A stretch of DNA of 64,000 bases from Amycolatopsis acidicola (GCF_007713735.2 NZ_VMNW02000005.1:124001-188000); one strand, 5' to 3'; positions 43,012 to 51,659 are shown, numbered from the stretch's first letter. Notes: generated from the letters alone by a model not told the origin. Made by a program: numbers and translations.

Positions 43012-43025
43012 CCGTCCACATCGGA

Positions 43026-43508
43026 CTAGGCGGATTCCTCCGGTAGCTTCCGCGCGATCCGCTCCCGCATCGGCGTCCGCGCCAACGCCGCGAGCGCCTC
43101 GTCCACCAAGCTGCTCAAGGGAAACGACAACTCGGCCTCGAACTCCTTCGCGGCAGCCGTTGTCGCACGCCATTCGAGATCGAGGAGTGGCAGGAGTTTC
43201 TCGGCCTTCGGAGTCAGCCGGGCGATCCGCTGCCGCGCGTCCTGCTTGCCGGACGAGAGGCGGATCAGCTTCGCGCGCACCATCTGCGCCACGGTCTGGC
43301 TCGCGGCGGAATGGGTGACACCGATGGCCTCGGCCAGCTCCCGGATCGACGACGGGCCCTCGGCCGCGAGCGTGCGGACGATCGGCGTGTAGCGCGGGCG
43401 AAAACCGGCCAGGCCGAGGTCGGCGTAGACCGCGGCGACGTCCCCGTCAAGCAGGTCGAGCAGGAGACGCAGCCGCGTACCGAGGAGTTCGGGTCCCGGG
43501 ATCGGCAT
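43026..43508 (-). CDS. MarR-family regulator
   Basis: A 160-residue winged-helix MarR regulator. HTH: SSIRELAEAIGVTHSAASQT; wing: SSGKQDARQRIARLTPKAEK. ATG 43506-43508 fits the family length; longer frames would enter the promoter. It is divergent from a prolyl-iminopeptidase-like hydrolase across the 20-bp palindrome 43517-43536, which is the likely operator. Confidence 0.9.
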   Translation of the reverse strand: MPIPGPELLGTRLRLLLDLLDGDVAAVYADLGLAGFRPRYTPIVRTLAAEGPSSIRELAEAIGVTHSAASQTVAQMVRAKLIRLSSGKQDARQRIARLTPKAEKLLPLLDLEWRATTAAAKEFEAELSFPLSSLVDEALAALARTPMRERIARKLPEESA

Positions 43509-43516
43509 GAGTGGTA

Positions 43517-43536
43517 ATATAACAGCGCTGTTGTAT
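43517..43536. promoter_or_regulatory. Palindromic MarR operator
   Basis: AACAGC (43521-43526) followed by GCTGTT (43527-43532) is a perfect 12-bp palindrome; three of the four flanking base pairs also match, giving 9 of 10 pairs over 20 bases. It sits eight bases upstream of the marR start and 18 bases before the chosen hydrolase start, overlapping the TAATAT promoter-like element. Confidence 0.8.
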
Positions 43537-43554
43537 CTCGGGGATGGGGGACCG

Positions 43555-44466
43555 GTGGACGAGGGCATGCTCGACGTGGGTGACGGGAACCGCGTGCACT
43601 GGACTGTCGCGGGGAATCCGGCGGGCAAGCCCGCGGTGATCGTGCACGGAGGCCCCGGCAGCGGGTGCCCACCAGGGCTGCTGCGGTATTTCGACCTTGA
43701 GCGCTATCGCGTCGTCCTGTTCGACCAGCGCGGCTGCGGCCAGAGCCTCCCGCACGCGAGCGAGCCGGACACGGACATGAGCGTGAACACCACGTTGCAT
43801 CTGCTGGCCGACATGGAGCTGTTGCGCCGGCATCTCGGCATCGAGAAGTGGTTGCTGTTCGGCGGTTCCTGGGGTTCCACGCTGCTGCTCGCGTACGCCG
43901 AGCGGCATCCGGAGCGCGTCAGCGAGATCGTGATCACCGGGGTCACCACCACGCGCCGGTCCGAGACCGACTGGCTCTACCGCGGCGTGGCGCGGTTCCT
44001 GCCCGCCGAATGGGAAAGGTTCCGCTCGCTCGTGCCGGAGGGCGACCTGGTGGCGGGCTACGCGCGGCTGATGGAAAGCCCCGATCCCGGGGTGCGCGCG
44101 CACGCCGCCCGCGAGTGGTGCGCCTGGGAGGACGCGGTGATTTCCCATGAGAGCAACGGAAAACCGGACGCGTACAGCGACCGCCCGCACCGGGACCTGC
44201 TCGCGCTGGTCCGCATCTGCAGCCACTACTTCTCGCACGGCGCGTGGCTGGAGGAGGGCATCCTGCTGCGCGAGGCGCATCGCCTGGCCGGGATCCCCGG
44301 CGTGCTCGTGCACGGCAAGCTCGACCTCGGCGGCCCGCTCGAAACGGCCTGGGAGCTCGCCCGCGCCTGGCCCGACGCCGAGCTGGTGGTGATCCCCGAC
44401 TCCGGTCACACCGGCAGCGAGGCGATGAGCGCCCGGTTGCGCGCCGCTCTCGACGCGTTCGCCTGA
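43555..44466 (+). CDS. Prolyl iminopeptidase-like alpha/beta hydrolase
   Basis: A 303-residue S33 hydrolase. HGGPGSGCPPGLLRYFDLER is the classic oxyanion region of proline iminopeptidase, with FDQRGCGQS and the nucleophile elbow GGSWGSTLLLAYA. It would remove N-terminal proline from peptides. The start is taken at GTG 43555 because ATG 43507 lies within the MarR operator and would precede the promoter; ATG 43567 is an alternative. Regulated by the divergent MarR. Confidence 0.9.
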   Translation: MDEGMLDVGDGNRVHWTVAGNPAGKPAVIVHGGPGSGCPPGLLRYFDLERYRVVLFDQRGCGQSLPHASEPDTDMSVNTTLHLLADMELLRRHLGIEKWLLFGGSWGSTLLLAYAERHPERVSEIVITGVTTTRRSETDWLYRGVARFLPAEWERFRSLVPEGDLVAGYARLMESPDPGVRAHAAREWCAWEDAVISHESNGKPDAYSDRPHRDLLALVRICSHYFSHGAWLEEGILLREAHRLAGIPGVLVHGKLDLGGPLETAWELARAWPDAELVVIPDSGHTGSEAMSARLRAALDAFA

Positions 44467-44536
44467 GCCCTGTCACATTTTCCCCGGCCGCGGAGTCCTG
44501 TAGGTGAAGCGACCGAACGACAGGGGAGAGTGACCC

Positions 44537-45010
44537 ATGGAAGCACGGCTGAACGTCTTCGGCAGCGAGGCCGCCGGCAAGTTCATCAAGCACCTGAACT
44601 CGGCAGGCCACGCGTTCGCGAACTCGGGTGTGCCCGAGTCGACGGTGAACCTGGTTCTGTTGCGTGCCAGCCAGATCAACGGCTGTGGCTTCTGCACCGA
44701 CATGCACTACAAGGACGCGGTGCACGCCGGCGAGGAGCCGACGCGGCTGAACCTGGTGGCGGCGTGGCGCGAGGCCACCGTCTTCACCGAGGCCGAGCGT
44801 GCCGCGCTGGAACTGGCCGAGGAGGGCACTCGCATCGCCGACGCGGCGGGCGGTGTCAGCGACGAGGTATGGGGCAACGCGGCCAAGCACTACGACGAGG
44901 AGCAGCTGCTCGCGCTCGTGGCCTCGATCGCCGTGATCAACGCCTACAACCGGCTGAACGTGCTCACGCGGCAGCCGGCGGGCGGCTACAAGGTCGGCAT
45001 GTTCGGCTGA
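44537..45010 (+). CDS. AhpD-like carboxymuconolactone decarboxylase-family peroxidase
   Basis: A 157-residue all-helical CMD-domain protein. The catalytic motif is CGFCTDMH (Cys50, Cys53, His57), as in AhpD alkylhydroperoxidases. NRLNVLTRQ marks the end of the fold. It should reduce peroxides or disulfides. The ATG has CAGGGGAG upstream. A strong hairpin (45021-45055) follows the stop. Confidence 0.92.
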   Translation: MEARLNVFGSEAAGKFIKHLNSAGHAFANSGVPESTVNLVLLRASQINGCGFCTDMHYKDAVHAGEEPTRLNLVAAWREATVFTEAERAALELAEEGTRIADAAGGVSDEVWGNAAKHYDEEQLLALVASIAVINAYNRLNVLTRQPAGGYKVGMFG

Positions 45011-45020
45011 CCCGGGGGTG

Positions 45021-45055
45021 GCGTCCCGCGCCGGCGCCCGGCCGGCGCGGGACGC
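45021..45055. terminator. Strong bidirectional hairpin
   Basis: GCGTCCCGCGCCGG (45021-45034) and CCGGCGCGGGACGC (45042-45055) are perfect 14-bp inverted repeats with a 7-base loop, between the convergent AhpD-like and VOC genes. Confidence 0.8.
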
Positions 45056-45101
45056 ACGCCGTCAGCTGTTCCGTTCCGCGCAACCCCACCGCGCTAGAGG
45101 C

Positions 45102-45557
45102 TCAGGCGCGGCCTTCGTAGGCGGCGGTGAGCTCGGCGAGGTCCAGTTTCTTCGAGGCCAGCATGCAGCGCATGACGCGCCCGGCCTTCTCCTGGTCCGG
45201 GTCGGTCATCATGTCCAGCATCCGCTGCGGCACGATCTGCCAGGACACGCCGTACTTGTCCTTGAGCCAGCCGCAGCTGCTCTCCTGGCCGCCGTTCTCG
45301 GTCAACCGTGTCCACAGCCGGTCCACCTCGTCCTGCGAATCGCAGCGCACCTCCAGCGAGATGGCCTCGTTGAAGGTGAACATCGGGCCGCCGTTGAACG
45401 CGAGGAACGGGCGCCCGTCGAGCTCGAACTCGACCACGAGCGTGGTGTCGTACCGCGTCACGTCGGTGATCTTCGAGTCCGGGAACACCGAGACGTAGAA
45501 GTTCGCGGCCTCCTCGGCCTGGTCGTCGAACCAGAGGCAAGGGCTGATGGTCTTCAT
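45102..45557 (-). CDS. VOC-family protein (PhnB / 3-dmu-9_3-mt type)
   Basis: A 151-residue PhnB-like VOC protein. Markers: PCLWFDDQAEEAANFYVSVF, FMAFNGGP-like FLAFNGGPMFTFNEAIS, GVSWQIVPQRMLDMM. The fold is that of a metal-dependent glyoxalase but the active histidines are reduced. Length is typical. The role is unknown; often called methyltransferase in databases for historical reasons. Convergent with the AhpD-like gene. Confidence 0.9.
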   Translation of the reverse strand: MKTISPCLWFDDQAEEAANFYVSVFPDSKITDVTRYDTTLVVEFELDGRPFLAFNGGPMFTFNEAISLEVRCDSQDEVDRLWTRLTENGGQESSCGWLKDKYGVSWQIVPQRMLDMMTDPDQEKAGRVMRCMLASKKLDLAELTAAYEGRA

Positions 45558-45625
45558 GAGCGGTTCCTTCCGGATTCAGCGCTGGTGTCGGGAAAGACCT
45601 CGCGCGTCCGGAAAACTCATCGGAC

Positions 45626-46132
45626 CTACCAGGGGCTGTTGTCCTCGTCGTCCGGCTCCGCGTCGCCGCGCGCGGTGGGCCGCTCGGGCTCGTCCGGAAG
45701 CTCCTCCGCGTCCTCTTCCTCGTCTTCCTCGTCCGGGTCGGGGAAGCGATTGCGCAGGTTGTCCAGCATCAGCGACCGGGTTTCGGGGTCCTCGTCGCCG
45801 ATCTCCTCGGTCATCACGTCGGCGACCTCGTCGGCGATCCCGGACTGGGCCTTCTGCATGGTGGCCAGGATCTGCGCGGACAGCTCCTCCAGCGGCATGG
45901 AGCGGGCCCGGCCGGTCAGCTCGAGCCCGCTGACGGTGCCGTCCGCGCGCACCGTGACCTGCACCGAGTTGTCGGAGTTGACCGCGGTGAGCCGGATTCC
46001 TTCGGTGCGTTCCTGCGCCGCCTGGTAGCGATTCGCCTTGTCCTGCAGACCCTGCGCCCACGCGTCGATGCTGGCGGCCGCCTGTTCCGGATCCCGCATC
46101 AGGCCGCCGAGCCCGTTGCTCGCGCTCGTCAT
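45626..46132 (-). CDS. YbaB/EbfC-family protein of the type VII secretion locus
   Basis: A 168-residue protein whose residues about 20-105 resemble the YbaB/EbfC DNA-binding fold seen in many ESX-associated actinomycete loci (VTVRADGTVSGLELTGRARS, LEELSAQILATMQKAQ). The last 45 residues are very acidic (EEDEEEDAEELPDEPE). It overlaps the EspC-like gene by four bases (ATGA) and is the last gene of the five-gene operon. The function in secretion is unknown. Confidence 0.82.
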   Translation of the reverse strand: MTSASNGLGGLMRDPEQAAASIDAWAQGLQDKANRYQAAQERTEGIRLTAVNSDNSVQVTVRADGTVSGLELTGRARSMPLEELSAQILATMQKAQSGIADEVADVMTEEIGDEDPETRSLMLDNLRNRFPDPDEEDEEEDAEELPDEPERPTARGDAEPDDEDNSPW

Positions 46133-46473
46133 CCCCGCGTGCCTTCCTTCGACGTCTCCACGGTGCCTTCGCGCAGTTGTGCCTCGAACGGGGAAGCGGC
46201 CGCCTTGTCCTGCTCGTCGTAACCCGAGGCCGCCGTGCGCACGTTGTCCGCCGTCGTGGTCATGCCTTCGACCGCGGCGTTGAGCGCGTCCGTGGCGTCC
46301 TGCTGGCAGGTGGCGTTGATGATGGGCGGGAGGAACGAGCAGATCAGCCCGTACGCCTCGTTGTCCATCGTCACCGTCTTCGCCGCGTCCACCGCGGTGT
46401 TGAGCCGGTCCACCAGCCCGTCCAGGTGGCTCGCGTGGGTCCGGAGCTCATCCGGCACGACCTCGAAAGGCAT
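46129..46473 (-). CDS. EspC-like type VII secretion target (DUF2580 type)
   Basis: A 114-residue helical protein of the EspC/ESX-associated family: MPFEVVPDELRTHASHLDGL is the usual start, with a long helix, a central GLICSFLPPIIN turn, and a second helix. Such proteins are WXG100-like in fold and usually secreted with partners. It lies nine bases after the PPE-like gene and overlaps the YbaB-like gene. Confidence 0.85.
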   Translation of the reverse strand: MPFEVVPDELRTHASHLDGLVDRLNTAVDAAKTVTMDNEAYGLICSFLPPIINATCQQDATDALNAAVEGMTTTADNVRTAASGYDEQDKAAASPFEAQLREGTVETSKEGTRG

Positions 46474-46482
46474 GGGAGCCCC

Positions 46483-48258
46483 TTACTTCTTCTTCTTGTC
46501 GGTCTTGGTCTTCTTCCAGTCACCGATGACCGGCGGCGCGATCACCTGCTCGCCCTCGAACAGGTCCGGCTCGCCCTCGACGTAGTCGGCGATCTTGTGT
46601 TCCTTGTCGCCCTCGCCCTTCTTGCCGCCACCGTGCGGCATTCCGCCGGTGGTCCCGCGGCCGGTGGAGCTGCTCGCCCCGCCCGTGCCGCCGCGCCCGG
46701 CCGCCGCCTCTTCGGCCGCCCCGGCGCCGGAGACCGAGCCCGCGGAGAGCCTGCTGCCGGCGCTGCCGGAGCCTGCTCCGCCGGAACCGCCGATGCCCTT
46801 GATCCCGGCCCCGCCGATGCCGGAACCGCCGGCGCCGGACGATCCGATGCCGCCGATCCCTTCGCCGGCAGGGAAACTGCCCGGCACGTTCAGGCCGTTG
46901 AGGCGGTTGGCGATGCTGTCGCCGTTCACGCCGCCGCCGTAGCCGATCGTCGGGATGTTGCCGGTGACGCTGCCCGGTCCGCCGTGCGAGGAAATCGTGG
47001 TGCCGGTGACCGAGGACGGCGAGGTGCCGTCGGTCGGGATGTTCGAGCCGGTGTACGAACCGTTCCCGCCCGACCCATTGCCGCCGGAGGTGCCGATCCC
47101 CGAGCCGGTGTAGCCGGAACCCGAGCCAGAGCCCGAACCGGAGCCGCCGTAGGAACCGCCGCCGATGCCGGAACCGCTGTAGCCCGAACCGGAACCGGAG
47201 CCCGACCCCGATCCGGCGCCGGAACCCGCGAGATCACCCGCGGAGCCGCCGGCCCCGCCCGCGCCACCGTTCAGCGCCGTCGCGGCGGCGAAGTCCCCGC
47301 TCTTGGAGAACTCCCCGCCCGAGCCCGCGGAACCCGCGCTCGCGGGCGTGGTGCTGCTGCCGAGCGTGCGCAGCCCGGCGTTGCTCGTGCCCGAGGCGTT
47401 CGACGCCGCCGTGCCGCCCGTGCTCGCGGAGCCGCTCGCCAGCTTCGGCGGGGCCTGGAACTCCGGGGTGGCGATCGCGCCGCCGACCGTCTCGTCGTAC
47501 TGGGTCATGATCCGCGCCGCCTGCTGCTGCGCGGCCTTCTGCTGCCCCACCATCGCCATGTCCGCGGTGGCCTGCGTCGCGTACTGCACCGGGTCGGTGA
47601 TCGTCTGCAGCCTGGCGTTGGCGTCCTGCACCGAGAACTGCACCGGCGGGTTGGCCGCCATCTGCTTCTGCGTCTCGTTCAGCGACTGGGAGTGGATCTC
47701 CTGCTGGCGGCCGGTGAGGCTGGAGCCCTGCGCCGTGGTGCCCAGCCATTTGCCGACCGAGGCCAGGTGCTCGCGCGCGGCGTCGCCGCCGGAGCCCTGC
47801 CAGTCGGACACGCTGTCGTTGATCGCGTCGGCGAGGTTCTGCTGGTGCTCGGTGAGCTCGTTGCCGAGCGCGACCCACTCCTCGGAGGTCACCGCGACCG
47901 CGGCGGAGTCCGCGTTGTCGGTGATGGTCTGCTGCATCTGCTCGTGGGTGGCGTTGTCCCACATCGTGGTCGGCGGGGCGCCGGGATCGCGGATCTGGAG
48001 GTCCTGGTCGAGGCCCTGGCGGGTCTTCTGCAGCTGCTCCTCGTACCGCGTCTGGATGACCTTGTCCTTCTCGGACGGATCGGTCACGTCCTTGAGCCAG
48101 CCGTTGGCGATCTCCTCGTCGACGTTCTGCGTCACGTCGTCGCGGATGTCGTCACCGGAGCGGATCTCGTTGTGGATCGGGCCGATGTAGTACTTCGAGT
48201 TCGGGTCCGCGGTGACGTCGTGCGCGGCGGAACCCGGTTTGTCGAACTGCACAGCCAT
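46483..48258 (-). CDS. PPE-like type VII secretion substrate with Gly-rich tail
   Basis: A 591-residue protein. Residues about 90-260 form a helical hairpin domain with the WxG turn VSDWQGSGGDAAREHL, like PPE/WXG100 substrates. Residues about 270-520 are a low-complexity Gly/Ser repeat region (SGSGSGSGY and related). The conserved actinomycete tail YVEGEPDLFEGEQVIAPPVI ends in a lysine-rich KKTKTDKKKK. It is coded between an unknown small protein and the EspC-like gene and is likely exported with the EspG chaperone two genes upstream. Confidence 0.85.
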   Translation of the reverse strand: MAVQFDKPGSAAHDVTADPNSKYYIGPIHNEIRSGDDIRDDVTQNVDEEIANGWLKDVTDPSEKDKVIQTRYEEQLQKTRQGLDQDLQIRDPGAPPTTMWDNATHEQMQQTITDNADSAAVAVTSEEWVALGNELTEHQQNLADAINDSVSDWQGSGGDAAREHLASVGKWLGTTAQGSSLTGRQQEIHSQSLNETQKQMAANPPVQFSVQDANARLQTITDPVQYATQATADMAMVGQQKAAQQQAARIMTQYDETVGGAIATPEFQAPPKLASGSASTGGTAASNASGTSNAGLRTLGSSTTPASAGSAGSGGEFSKSGDFAAATALNGGAGGAGGSAGDLAGSGAGSGSGSGSGSGYSGSGIGGGSYGGSGSGSGSGSGYTGSGIGTSGGNGSGGNGSYTGSNIPTDGTSPSSVTGTTISSHGGPGSVTGNIPTIGYGGGVNGDSIANRLNGLNVPGSFPAGEGIGGIGSSGAGGSGIGGAGIKGIGGSGGAGSGSAGSRLSAGSVSGAGAAEEAAAGRGGTGGASSSTGRGTTGGMPHGGGKKGEGDKEHKIADYVEGEPDLFEGEQVIAPPVIGDWKKTKTDKKKK

Positions 48259-48262
48259 TTCC

Positions 48263-48706
48263 TCAGCCCTCCGCGTTGTAGGTGCGCAACGTGGTACCGG
48301 TATCGCCGTCCTGCGACTGGTAGTTCTTCTTGGCGAGCTTGATCGCCTCGATGTACGTGGGCAGCTCGCTGCGGGCCTGCTGCAGCTGGGTGAGCAGGCC
48401 CTTGTCGTCGGTGGCCGTGCGGACCATGTGCTGGGACACGAACTCCGCGGCGGGGCCGGTGCTCATCGGCGGCGCCTGGCCGAAGGCCTGCAGCTTGGAC
48501 CAGCGCGACTCCAGGCTGTCGATGATGCCCTGCAGCGACTGGATCATCTTGTCGCCGGTGGTCTCGTCCACCGCGAACCCGCCGTTCGTGGCGAGGGTCT
48601 TGAGCTCGACCCCGCTCAGGGCTCTGCGTGCCTGCAGCTGCGGCTGCGCTTCGGAACGCGCGGTCGCCTTCAGCTGCGTCGTCTCGGTCTGATCCTCGTC
48701 GCTCAT
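48263..48706 (-). CDS. Small helical protein of the type VII locus
   Basis: A 147-residue protein starting MSDEDQTETTQ. Residues 45-130 are helical and resemble a WXG100-like pair partner (MIQSLQGIIDSLESRWSKLQ contains a W in the turn but no clear WxG). It sits between espG and the PPE-like gene with gaps of 13 and four bases, so it is in the operon and might be the PE-like or ESX partner of the PPE-like protein. I do not recognise a family by sequence. Confidence 0.8.
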   Translation of the reverse strand: MSDEDQTETTQLKATARSEAQPQLQARRALSGVELKTLATNGGFAVDETTGDKMIQSLQGIIDSLESRWSKLQAFGQAPPMSTGPAAEFVSQHMVRTATDDKGLLTQLQQARSELPTYIEAIKLAKKNYQSQDGDTGTTLRTYNAEG

Positions 48707-48719
48707 CCCCATCGCCCCT

Positions 48720-49562
48720 TCAGTAGACCGCCGAGATCATGTCCTGGATGGCACGGGCCACGTCGCGGCCGCCGGCCGGAACATACCGCGCGGTGAGCGT
48801 TCCGTCGGTGCCGGTCGTGGTCTGTACCAGGTAGCGGCCGTCCTCGGTGTCCAGCCAGCTGGTCGGTGACGTGCCGCGCTGCTCGCCGTGCCTGCCCACT
48901 CCGGTGACGACGATGTAGCCGCCACCGATCCGAGGACGCGCGAAGATCTCTTCGAGTTGCTCGTAGTCCGGATCCGGTTCCGGGACCGGGCCGCGTCCCG
49001 GCCGCACCACCTGGCGCACCTCGACGTTGCCGAAGGCCTCGGTCTCCTCTTCCTCGAACTCGGCCTCCGCCTGGCGCAGCGCCGCCATCGCCGACTTGGG
49101 CCTGTCCTCGCGGTGCCGGATGACCAGCGGGCTTCCCGGCGCGGCGGGCGTGGTGGGCAGCGCGGCGGCGAGCCTGCGGACCAGTTCCTCGTCCTCGAAG
49201 AGGGAGAAGTGCAGATCGTCCGAGCCGCCGGGCTGGCTGATGAACACCGCCTGCGCGCCGTCGGTGGCCGAGAGCACGGCGAGCTCGCCGAACTCGACGT
49301 CGGTGCCCGTGATGGCGACCGAAACCCGTCCGGTGCCCAGCAGCTCGAACGCCAGCCGCACGCCCCGGTGCAGCTCACCGGCGGTGGACAGCTTCCGTTC
49401 GACCAGATCGTCGTGGACCATCCGCGCGAGTTGCGCGTAGCGCTCGGGGAAGACGGTGGTGTTGCTGATACGCAAGGGAAACCGGCGAATGTCCACACCG
49501 GTGGCGCGGCCGATGACGTCGGCCTCCACGCTTCCCACCGTGAAGTCGAACCGATACACCAT
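48720..49562 (-). CDS. espG: EspG-family type VII secretion chaperone
   Basis: A 280-residue EspG-type protein. Diagnostic segments are FDFTVGSVEADVIGRATGVD, RYAQLARMVHDDL and the last strand VARAIQDMISAV; EspG recognises PE-PPE or PPE-like substrates and delivers them to the ESX secretion ATPase. The start is taken at ATG 49560-49562; GTG 49577 is possible but lacks a spaced ribosome site. It is the first gene of the operon and lies upstream of its probable client, the PPE-like protein. Confidence 0.85.
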   Translation of the reverse strand: MVYRFDFTVGSVEADVIGRATGVDIRRFPLRISNTTVFPERYAQLARMVHDDLVERKLSTAGELHRGVRLAFELLGTGRVSVAITGTDVEFGELAVLSATDGAQAVFISQPGGSDDLHFSLFEDEELVRRLAAALPTTPAAPGSPLVIRHREDRPKSAMAALRQAEAEFEEEETEAFGNVEVRQVVRPGRGPVPEPDPDYEQLEEIFARPRIGGGYIVVTGVGRHGEQRGTSPTSWLDTEDGRYLVQTTTGTDGTLTARYVPAGGRDVARAIQDMISAVY

Positions 49563-49810
49563 CGGTGAAAACGTCACCTCTTCACGAATCGCAGGCTGGT
49601 CATCTCCACAAGTTTCCGCGCCGGGCCCGCCGATGTCGAGCAGTGGCAGCTCCGGAGAGCGTCGTCACATCCGAAAGTACCGAGACTGTCCGCAATGGAC
49701 GGATCGGGCACGGGGCGGGCCACGGGCACCCGGTCAATCTACCGGGTGATCAACTCCGGTGGGCCGATGCGCCGTGAACAACTGCTTACACTTCGCACAT
49801 TCGAGGACAA

Positions 49811-49831
49811 GTGGTTAATATGTTTACTACC
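49811..49831. promoter_or_regulatory. MarR operator copy 1, marR promoter
   Basis: The 21-base segment starting GTGGTTAATA and ending TTTACTACC matches, in reverse orientation, the segment at 50422-50442 at 16 of 21 positions. It ends 30 bases upstream of the marR ATG. Confidence 0.7.
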
Positions 49832-49861
49832 TGTCGATCGCTAGAGTATAGGGTTCGTGTC

Positions 49862-50404
49862 ATGACCGCTGACGGTGACGGACGGGCGGCCGACCTGGAC
49901 TTCTGGTCCTTCGTCGAGCTCGCGAACAGCAGGCTGGCCGGGGAGTTCGGCTTCCGGCACCAGCTGGCCACCGAGGTGCTGCTGACGCTCAACCGCGCCT
50001 CGAACATCGTCACCTACGACCTGGAGTCCAGTGTGCACCGGCCGCGCGGGCGGTCCTGGTCCGGTTTCCGGTTGCTGTTCGTCACCTGGCTGGCCGGGCC
50101 GATGGAGGCGAAGAAGGCCGCGGAGCTCACCGGGATGAGCCGTGCCGCCGTGTCCAACCTGACGAAAACACTGGTGGCGGACGGTCTTCTGGACCGGGCA
50201 CCGGGTGCGCACGACGGGCGCTCGGTGCTGCTTTCGCTGACCGACGAAGGCCGGCGCGAGATGGTCGAGACCTTCCGGCGGCACAACGAGCGCGAGTACG
50301 AGTGGACGAGCGTGCTCACCGAAGCCGAGCAGCGGATTCTGGTGATGTTGCTGGACAAGCTGATCACCAACCGGGACCAGTTCGACGTGCGCGGGCGCAA
50401 CTGA
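49862..50404 (+). CDS. MarR-family regulator of the homogentisate genes
   Basis: A 180-residue MarR-type regulator. HTH: EAKKAAELTGMSRAAVSNLT; wing: RAPGAHDGRSVLLSLTDEG. ATG 49862 is preceded by a promoter with a candidate operator (49811-49831), and a second copy of that motif lies between this gene and hmgA. It likely represses hmgA and itself and is released by an aromatic acid such as homogentisate, an inference from position. Confidence 0.92.
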   Translation: MTADGDGRAADLDFWSFVELANSRLAGEFGFRHQLATEVLLTLNRASNIVTYDLESSVHRPRGRSWSGFRLLFVTWLAGPMEAKKAAELTGMSRAAVSNLTKTLVADGLLDRAPGAHDGRSVLLSLTDEGRREMVETFRRHNEREYEWTSVLTEAEQRILVMLLDKLITNRDQFDVRGRN

Positions 50405-50421
50405 CCCTTGCGCCGGGAAGA

Positions 50422-50442
50422 AGTAGTACATACATTAACTAC
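50422..50442. promoter_or_regulatory. MarR operator copy 2, hmgA promoter
   Basis: Starts AGTAGTACATACATTA and ends ACTAC; its reverse complement matches 49811-49831 at 16 of 21 positions. It ends 26 bases upstream of the hmgA start and has GTAGT/ACTAC arms. Confidence 0.7.
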
Positions 50443-50468
50443 ATCGATCCGAGCAAGGAGGCGAGGTC

Positions 50469-51659
50469 ATGGCGTACTACCGGCAGGTCGGCTCGGTTCC
50501 GCCCAAACGGCACACCCAGCACCGAACGCCCGAAGGCGGCCTGTACTACGAGGAGCTGATGGGCGAGGAGGGGTTCTCCAGCGATTCCTCGCTGCTGTAC
50601 CACCGCCACATCCCCTCGGCCATCGTGGACTCTGCGCCCTGGCAGCTGCCGGACCTGCGAACGGAGCCGAACTACCCGCTCAAACCGCGCCACCTGAAGC
50701 TGCACGAGCTGTTCGCCGGTGAGGAGTGGAAGCGCCACGACGTCGTCACCGGCCGCAGGCTCGTGCTGGGCAACGGTGACGTCCGCATCTCCTACGTCGC
50801 GGCGGGCGAAGCCTCTCCGCTCTACCGCAACTCGATCGGCGACGAGTGCGTGTACGTCGAGTCCGGCGAGGGCACCGTCGAGACCGTGTTCGGCGCGCTG
50901 CCCTTCCGCCAGGGCGACTACGTGCTGCTGCCGCGCGCGACCACGCACCGCTGGGTGCCGGACGGGCTCGTCCGCGCGTACGCCATCGAGGCCAACTCGC
51001 ACATCACCCCGGCCCGGCGCTACCTGTCCAAGTTCGGTCAGCTGCTGGAGCACGCGCCCTTCTGCGAGCGCGATCTGACCGGGCCCGCCGAACCGCTGCT
51101 CGCCGAGGGCGAGGATGTCGAGGTGCTCGTGAAGCACCGTGGCAGCACGGGAATCGTGGGCACGAAGTTCGTGTACCCGTGGCACCCGTTCGACGTGATC
51201 GGCTGGGACGGCTGCCTGTACCCGTACACCTTCAACGTCGGCGACTTCGAGCCGATCACCGGCCGCGTGCACCAGCCGCCGCCCGCGCACCAGGTGTTCG
51301 AGGGCGACAACTTCGTCATCTGCAACTTCGTGCCGCGCAAGGTGGACTACCACCCGCTGTCCATTCCGGTGCCGTACTACCACTCCAATGTGGACTCCGA
51401 CGAGGTCATGTTCTACTGCGGCGGGGACTACGAGGCGCGCAAGGGTTCCGGCATCGGCCAGGGCTCGATCTCGTTGCACCCCGGCGGCCATTCGCACGGG
51501 CCGCAGCCGGGCGCGTACGAGCGCAGCATCGGCGCGGAGTTCTTCGACGAGCTGGCCGTCATGGTCGACACCTTCCGCCCGCTGGAACTGGGCGAGGGCG
51601 GTGCCGCGGCCGAGGACGACGGGTACGCGTGGACGTGGGCGGGCCGGGGGCCGAAGTGA
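50469..51659 (+). CDS. hmgA: Homogentisate 1,2-dioxygenase
   Basis: A 396-residue non-heme iron ring-cleaving dioxygenase. It cleaves homogentisate to maleylacetoacetate in tyrosine and phenylalanine breakdown. The family phrases HRTPEGGLYYEELMGEEGFS near the N-terminus, VYPWHPFDVIGWDG and SISLHPGGHSHGPQPGAYE (metal-site region) are present. Length is slightly below the ~430 of proteobacterial enzymes, as in other actinomycetes. ATG with AAGGAGG upstream. It overlaps the next gene by four bases (GTGA). Confidence 0.95.
   Translation: MAYYRQVGSVPPKRHTQHRTPEGGLYYEELMGEEGFSSDSSLLYHRHIPSAIVDSAPWQLPDLRTEPNYPLKPRHLKLHELFAGEEWKRHDVVTGRRLVLGNGDVRISYVAAGEASPLYRNSIGDECVYVESGEGTVETVFGALPFRQGDYVLLPRATTHRWVPDGLVRAYAIEANSHITPARRYLSKFGQLLEHAPFCERDLTGPAEPLLAEGEDVEVLVKHRGSTGIVGTKFVYPWHPFDVIGWDGCLYPYTFNVGDFEPITGRVHQPPPAHQVFEGDNFVICNFVPRKVDYHPLSIPVPYYHSNVDSDEVMFYCGGDYEARKGSGIGQGSISLHPGGHSHGPQPGAYERSIGAEFFDELAVMVDTFRPLELGEGGAAAEDDGYAWTWAGRGPK

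Noticed and set aside
46177..48342. 721-codon open frame opposite the PPE-like gene
   Set aside because: Open only because the Gly/Ser repeat coding lacks stops in the complementary frame; no protein-like patterns.
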